This document shows positions 6,483 to 8,301 of a DNA stretch of 8,301 bases, piece by piece; within the stretch, counting starts at the first letter, position 1; each line of letters starts with the position of its first letter. Under the pieces are notes generated by a model. That model did not search any database and was not told the origin of the DNA. It worked only from the letters and a program-made list of their open reading frames with translations. This DNA comes from MGML01 sp964493985 (lineage in GTDB: Bacteria > Chloroflexota > Dehalococcoidia > Dehalococcoidales > UBA2162): positions 1 to 8,301 of the forward strand of contig CAZBQL010000127.1 in the NCBI GenBank assembly GCA_964493985.1, given 5' to 3'. Made by a program: the position numbers and the translations under genes.

Positions 6483-6536
6483 CAGGCGTAGAGTTAATAA
6501 TCGTAAAGTATAACAAATATATATGCCTGACTCTAC
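6483..6536. other. Pseudoknot-like pair of interleaved complementary stretches
   Basis: CAGGC (6483-6487) is followed at once by GTAGAGT (6488-6494); 30 bases later GCCTG (6525-6529) is followed at once by ACTCTAC (6530-6536). The pairs are perfect but interleaved (a b a' b'), the order of an H-type pseudoknot and not of a hairpin. Whether it is transcribed is unknown. Confidence 0.3.
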
Positions 6537-6787
6537 TTCCAGTATATGTAAATATATTATCGTCTTAATTTCCGCCTGTGAATGAAAAAAAGAATTATCG
6601 CACTTAAACCACAACAGGCAGCAATGATTATAAACCAGTTCGCCAATTCCATATAGATCTCCTTAATACTCAGATTGGTTTTTTTCACCGGGTATTAGTG
6701 ATCGCCAATGTCCTAATCGTCTCGTTGATACTATTCTGCCAGCGATAGGGGTACGGTGAAAGTATTTAGCGATTCTATTTTTTGGAC

Positions 6788-6849
6788 TTAAGAGTCTCAT
6801 ATATTGAGACCCTTAAACTTATTTAATGGGGTCATTATTTATCCATTAA
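6788..6849. repeat. Two adjacent inverted repeats upstream of the cheC-like gene
   Basis: The first, TTAAGAGTCTCA (6788-6799) and its partner at 6805-6816, pairs 11 of 12 bases around a five-base TATAT centre. The second, TTAATGG (6823-6829) and CCATTAA (6843-6849), pairs 7 of 7 around 13 bases. Neither is followed by a T-run on the plus strand, so operators or leader structures are more likely than terminators. They lie 95-155 bases before the start codon. Confidence 0.45.
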
Positions 6850-6930
6850 GGTTTACAAAATGTTTATAGAGACAACATTTATTCTTATGAGTTATTTATT
6901 CGTTCAGTAATACTCTGTGAATAATGCAAA

Positions 6931-6936
6931 GGGAGG
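6931..6936 (+). promoter_or_regulatory. Ribosome site that sets the cheC-like start at 6945
   Basis: GGGAGG lies eight bases before the ATG at 6945. An in-frame ATG at 6924 lies upstream of it and has no ribosome site, so the seven extra residues it would add are probably not made. Confidence 0.85.
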
Positions 6937-6944
6937 TACACGTA

Positions 6945-7643
6945 ATGTACAGTCCAGTTGGTCATGCCGAACGAATAGTCAATGATAAACACAATGTTGA
7001 AAGTACTCTTGCAGGTGCTGGCAATGCTGCTATGTTACCTGAAAATATGTTGACGAAGGAAAATTTGTCAGTTTGGACGTGGCTTGTCAGTAAAGGAATT
7101 TCCAATGCTCTCACCGGATTATCTCAATTGATTGGTAAAACGATCGAAGTATCAGCAATAGATATAAAGTGGCTTCCGGCCAGTAAAGTGGTCGATTTGC
7201 TTGGCGGTCCGGAGAATACTATCGTAGGGGTATATTTATCGATAGAGGGCGACGCCACTGGACATCTGTTGCTTTTACATGACACGAAAATTGCTTTTCG
7301 ATTTATCGATACGCAGTTGGGGCTGCCAAGGGGTTCAACAAAAGAGATAGACGAAATGGAGTATTCTGTACTTGGAGAAATGGGAAACATTACAGGTTCA
7401 TTTTTCCTGAATGCTCTTGCTGATTCAACAAGTCTGGTCCTGATGCCATCCCCGCCGTTCGTGTTAATGGATATGGTAGGGGCTATACTAAACGTGCCAT
7501 TAACTTTTATCACGAAAGAGAATGACAATGCATTCGTGGTAAAAGCGAACTTCAAAGCGGAGGATAACGAGTATTACGGTACCTTTATGCTGCTGCCTAC
7601 AATGAATTTCATGAGCACTTTATTGGACCATCACAAAAATTAG
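6945..7643 (+). CDS. CheC-family chemotaxis phosphatase with one intact active site
   Basis: A 232-residue protein starting MYSPVGHAER. After a variable N-terminus of about 40 residues it has the CheC/CheX/FliY fold: two related helices that carry the S/DxxxExxN phosphatase motif. The C-terminal copy is intact, Ser141-Glu145-Asn148 in SVLGEMGNITGSFFLNALAD. In the N-terminal copy (LVSKGISNALTGLSQLIGKTIEV) only Asn54 remains; Gly51 replaces the glutamate and Leu47 the Asp/Ser. The family hydrolyses CheY-phosphate in the cytoplasm, and CheC also binds CheD; one working site should be enough, as in CheX. The cheA gene follows on the same strand after 398 bases, which supports a chemotaxis role. 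No FliN-type tail is present. An older adaptor-like role without much catalysis is possible. Confidence 0.85.
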   Translation: MYSPVGHAERIVNDKHNVESTLAGAGNAAMLPENMLTKENLSVWTWLVSKGISNALTGLSQLIGKTIEVSAIDIKWLPASKVVDLLGGPENTIVGVYLSIEGDATGHLLLLHDTKIAFRFIDTQLGLPRGSTKEIDEMEYSVLGEMGNITGSFFLNALADSTSLVLMPSPPFVLMDMVGAILNVPLTFITKENDNAFVVKANFKAEDNEYYGTFMLLPTMNFMSTLLDHHKN

Positions 7644-7710
7644 GATATCCATAACAGGTCTCGTTCTAAATAAAATATGAGAAGATGTCTGGAAAGGCAC
7701 CTTTATTACG

Positions 7711-7738
7711 GGCCGTGACACTCTTCATATGTCAGGCC
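7711..7738 (+). terminator. Hairpin downstream of the cheC-like gene, possible weak terminator
   Basis: GGCCGTGACA (7711-7720) pairs with TGTCAGGCC (7730-7738): nine pairs with one bulged G and a nine-base loop. What follows is TAAATACTATTC, AT-rich but without a T-run, so it may attenuate or protect the 3' end of the transcript more than terminate it. Confidence 0.35.
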
Positions 7739-7881
7739 TAAATACTATTCAATTCATATTTTAACGAAGCTATTTCATTTCAGAAGTAATATGTGATCCT
7801 CTTCGTTTCACCCTGATTAGACCCGAAGAATCTCAAATTTGAACCTCTCGTATCTTCTGAGGACTACACAGTGATGACAGA

Positions 7882-7959
7882 ATGGAATTACCCTGGAATA
7901 GTATACTTGCATCGGTACGTAATATGGTATGCAAAACGATCGAGGTATATATTACATAA
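7882..7959 (+). pseudogene. Possible remnant of a second CheC-like gene
   Basis: A 25-codon frame (MELPWNSILASVRNMVCKTI...) ends in TAA. Its stretch WNSILASVRNMVCKTIEV lines up without gaps with ISNALTGLSQLIGKTIEV of the neighbouring CheC-like protein, with KTIEV identical and mostly conservative changes before it. At DNA level AAAACGATCGAGGTAT (7933-7948) differs at one base of 16 from 7137-7152. A degraded paralogue fits, but the match is short. Confidence 0.25.
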
Positions 7960-8041
7960 TATACCAGATAAGGTTTGGAACCAGTCAGGTAAAATTCATC
8001 ACAAAGCCAGGTCTGATCCGGGAAAGGTTTTAGAGATAAAA

Positions 8042-8301
8042 ATGAACGTGGACCCCGAAATATCTCAGGAAGAACTGGAAATATTCCTGCAAGAAGCCTA
8101 TGAGCAAATCGAGCTTATGGACGAAGACGTCGTTAGACTTGAAGAAAAAAAAGATAACGATGCCTTGATACAGGAAATTTTTCGTGCTGCTCATACAATA
8201 AAAGGCTCTTCTGCAATGGTAGGACACCAGATGATGACCGAGCTCACCCACTCCATGGAGAACCTGCTGGATAAACTGAGAAATCATCAACTATCGATAT
8301 C
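8042..8301 (+). CDS. cheA: CheA chemotaxis histidine kinase, N-terminal part (cut by window end)
   Basis: 86 complete codons are visible. They form the P1 phosphotransfer (HPt) domain: the opening helix EELEIFLQEAYEQIELMDEDV, then FRAAHTIKGSSAMVG with phospho-accepting His51, then the third helix LTHSMENLLDKLR. This HTIKGSSAM signature is diagnostic of CheA-type P1 domains. CheA autophosphorylates from ATP through its P4 domain, which lies beyond the window, and passes phosphate to CheY and CheB. The start at 8042 agrees with the usual P1 length, but the upstream ribosome site is weak (AGAG, six bases away). The frame is also open upstream to 7817, with an ATG at 7874 behind GAGGA. It follows the CheC-like gene on the same strand and is probably part of one chemotaxis cluster. 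Confidence 0.9.
   Translation, partial: MNVDPEISQEELEIFLQEAYEQIELMDEDVVRLEEKKDNDALIQEIFRAAHTIKGSSAMVGHQMMTELTHSMENLLDKLRNHQLSI

Larger units (their letters stand above)
5789..6944. other. Long intergenic region without a convincing protein gene
   Basis: This 1156-bp stretch separates the minus-strand receiver gene from the plus-strand cheC-like gene. It is mostly AT-rich, stop-rich in all frames and full of short inverted repeats. Supported or candidate contents are listed individually: two very short ORFs, a promoter-like palindrome, a duplicated leader motif, a MITE-like element, a pseudoknot-like pairing and two inverted repeats before cheC. Two minus-strand frames of about 60-70 codons (6204-6389, 6408-6614) lack ribosome sites and protein-like composition. 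Confidence 0.6.
7644..8041. other. Gap between cheC-like gene and cheA
   Basis: This 398-bp stretch has no confident gene. It contains a hairpin at 7711-7738, a perfect 10-bp palindrome TCAAATTTGA (7833-7842), a short frame at 7882-7959 that resembles part of CheC, and an open frame in phase with cheA from 7817 onward. A cheA promoter or leader should lie here if cheA is not read through from the upstream gene. Confidence 0.55.

Noticed and set aside
6204..6614. Two minus-strand frames of 61 and 68 codons in the long gap
   Set aside because: Neither has a Shine-Dalgarno site or recognisable protein features; the first crosses the inverted-repeat element.
6643..6685. Possible terminator: CCAAT/ATTGG followed by seven T
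   Set aside because: The stem has only five pairs, is AT-rich and has a 26-base loop, too weak to call.
6741..6790. Possible cyclic-di-GMP-type riboswitch before the cheC-like gene
   Set aside because: Repeated AGCGAT and a GTGAAAG segment caught the eye, but the conserved GEMM core and its two paired stems are not present.
6924..6944. Upstream ATG for the cheC-like gene
   Set aside because: The only good ribosome site (6931-6936) lies between this ATG and the one at 6945, so initiation at 6945 is favoured.
8030..8290. Minus-strand frame of 86 codons opposite cheA
   Set aside because: It is the shadow of the clear CheA P1 coding frame on the other strand.
1..8301. CRISPR array, tRNA or rRNA gene, phage or defence genes
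   Set aside because: No regular direct repeats with spacers, no tRNA cloverleaf with a T-loop GGTTCRA motif, and no rRNA or defence-type protein were seen.

Overview
The window looks like a chromosomal segment of an anaerobic, metal-dependent, chemotactic or surface-motile bacterium of moderate G+C. The anaerobic signals are a protein with two ferredoxin-type [4Fe-4S] motifs translationally coupled to the nickel chaperone gene hypA, which implies NiFe-hydrogenase metabolism. The CheC-type phosphatase, CheA, VWA lipoprotein and soluble PAS kinase together would suit an anaerobic Chloroflexota (Dehalococcoidia-like) or a deep sediment lineage. That assignment is inference; there is no rRNA or marker gene here to prove it.

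Layout. (1) 4-1539: a promoter (TTGACA, 17 bp, TAGACT) drives a two-gene operon, a winged-helix/iron-sulfur protein followed by hypA, joined by a TAATG stop/start overlap. (2) 1540-2128: a non-coding gap holding a foldback, MITE-like element with about 28-nt inverted ends, inside which lies a second family of short palindromic repeat. (3) 2129-3895: a secreted lipoprotein with a von Willebrand A (MIDAS) domain, ending at a strong bidirectional terminator shared with the convergent kinase gene. (4) 3987-5788, minus strand: an atypical stand-alone receiver protein followed by a soluble PAS histidine kinase, a probable two-component pair. (5) 5789-6944: a 1.16-kb region with no convincing protein gene. 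It carries a promoter-like TTGACA overlapping a palindrome, two possible very short ORFs, a duplicated leader motif, a 110-bp MITE-like element with possible 5-bp target duplication, a pseudoknot-like pair of complementary stretches and two inverted repeats just upstream of the next gene. (6) 6945-7643: a CheC-family CheY-P phosphatase with only one intact active-site helix. (7) 7644-8041: a gap with a hairpin and what may be a remnant of a second CheC-like gene. (8) 8042-8301: the start of cheA, with its phosphotransfer histidine, cut by the window end.

How the parts work together. The right-hand genes are the start of a chemotaxis-type phosphorelay: CheA would autophosphorylate and pass phosphate to a CheY outside the window, and the CheC-like protein would remove it. 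The minus-strand kinase and receiver diverge from this cluster across the long regulatory-looking region, so joint control is possible but unproven. The left-hand operon concerns redox and nickel enzymes and seems functionally separate. No complete new defence or mobile system is visible. The least explained material is the non-coding DNA: the two foldback elements and the structured region 6000-6900.
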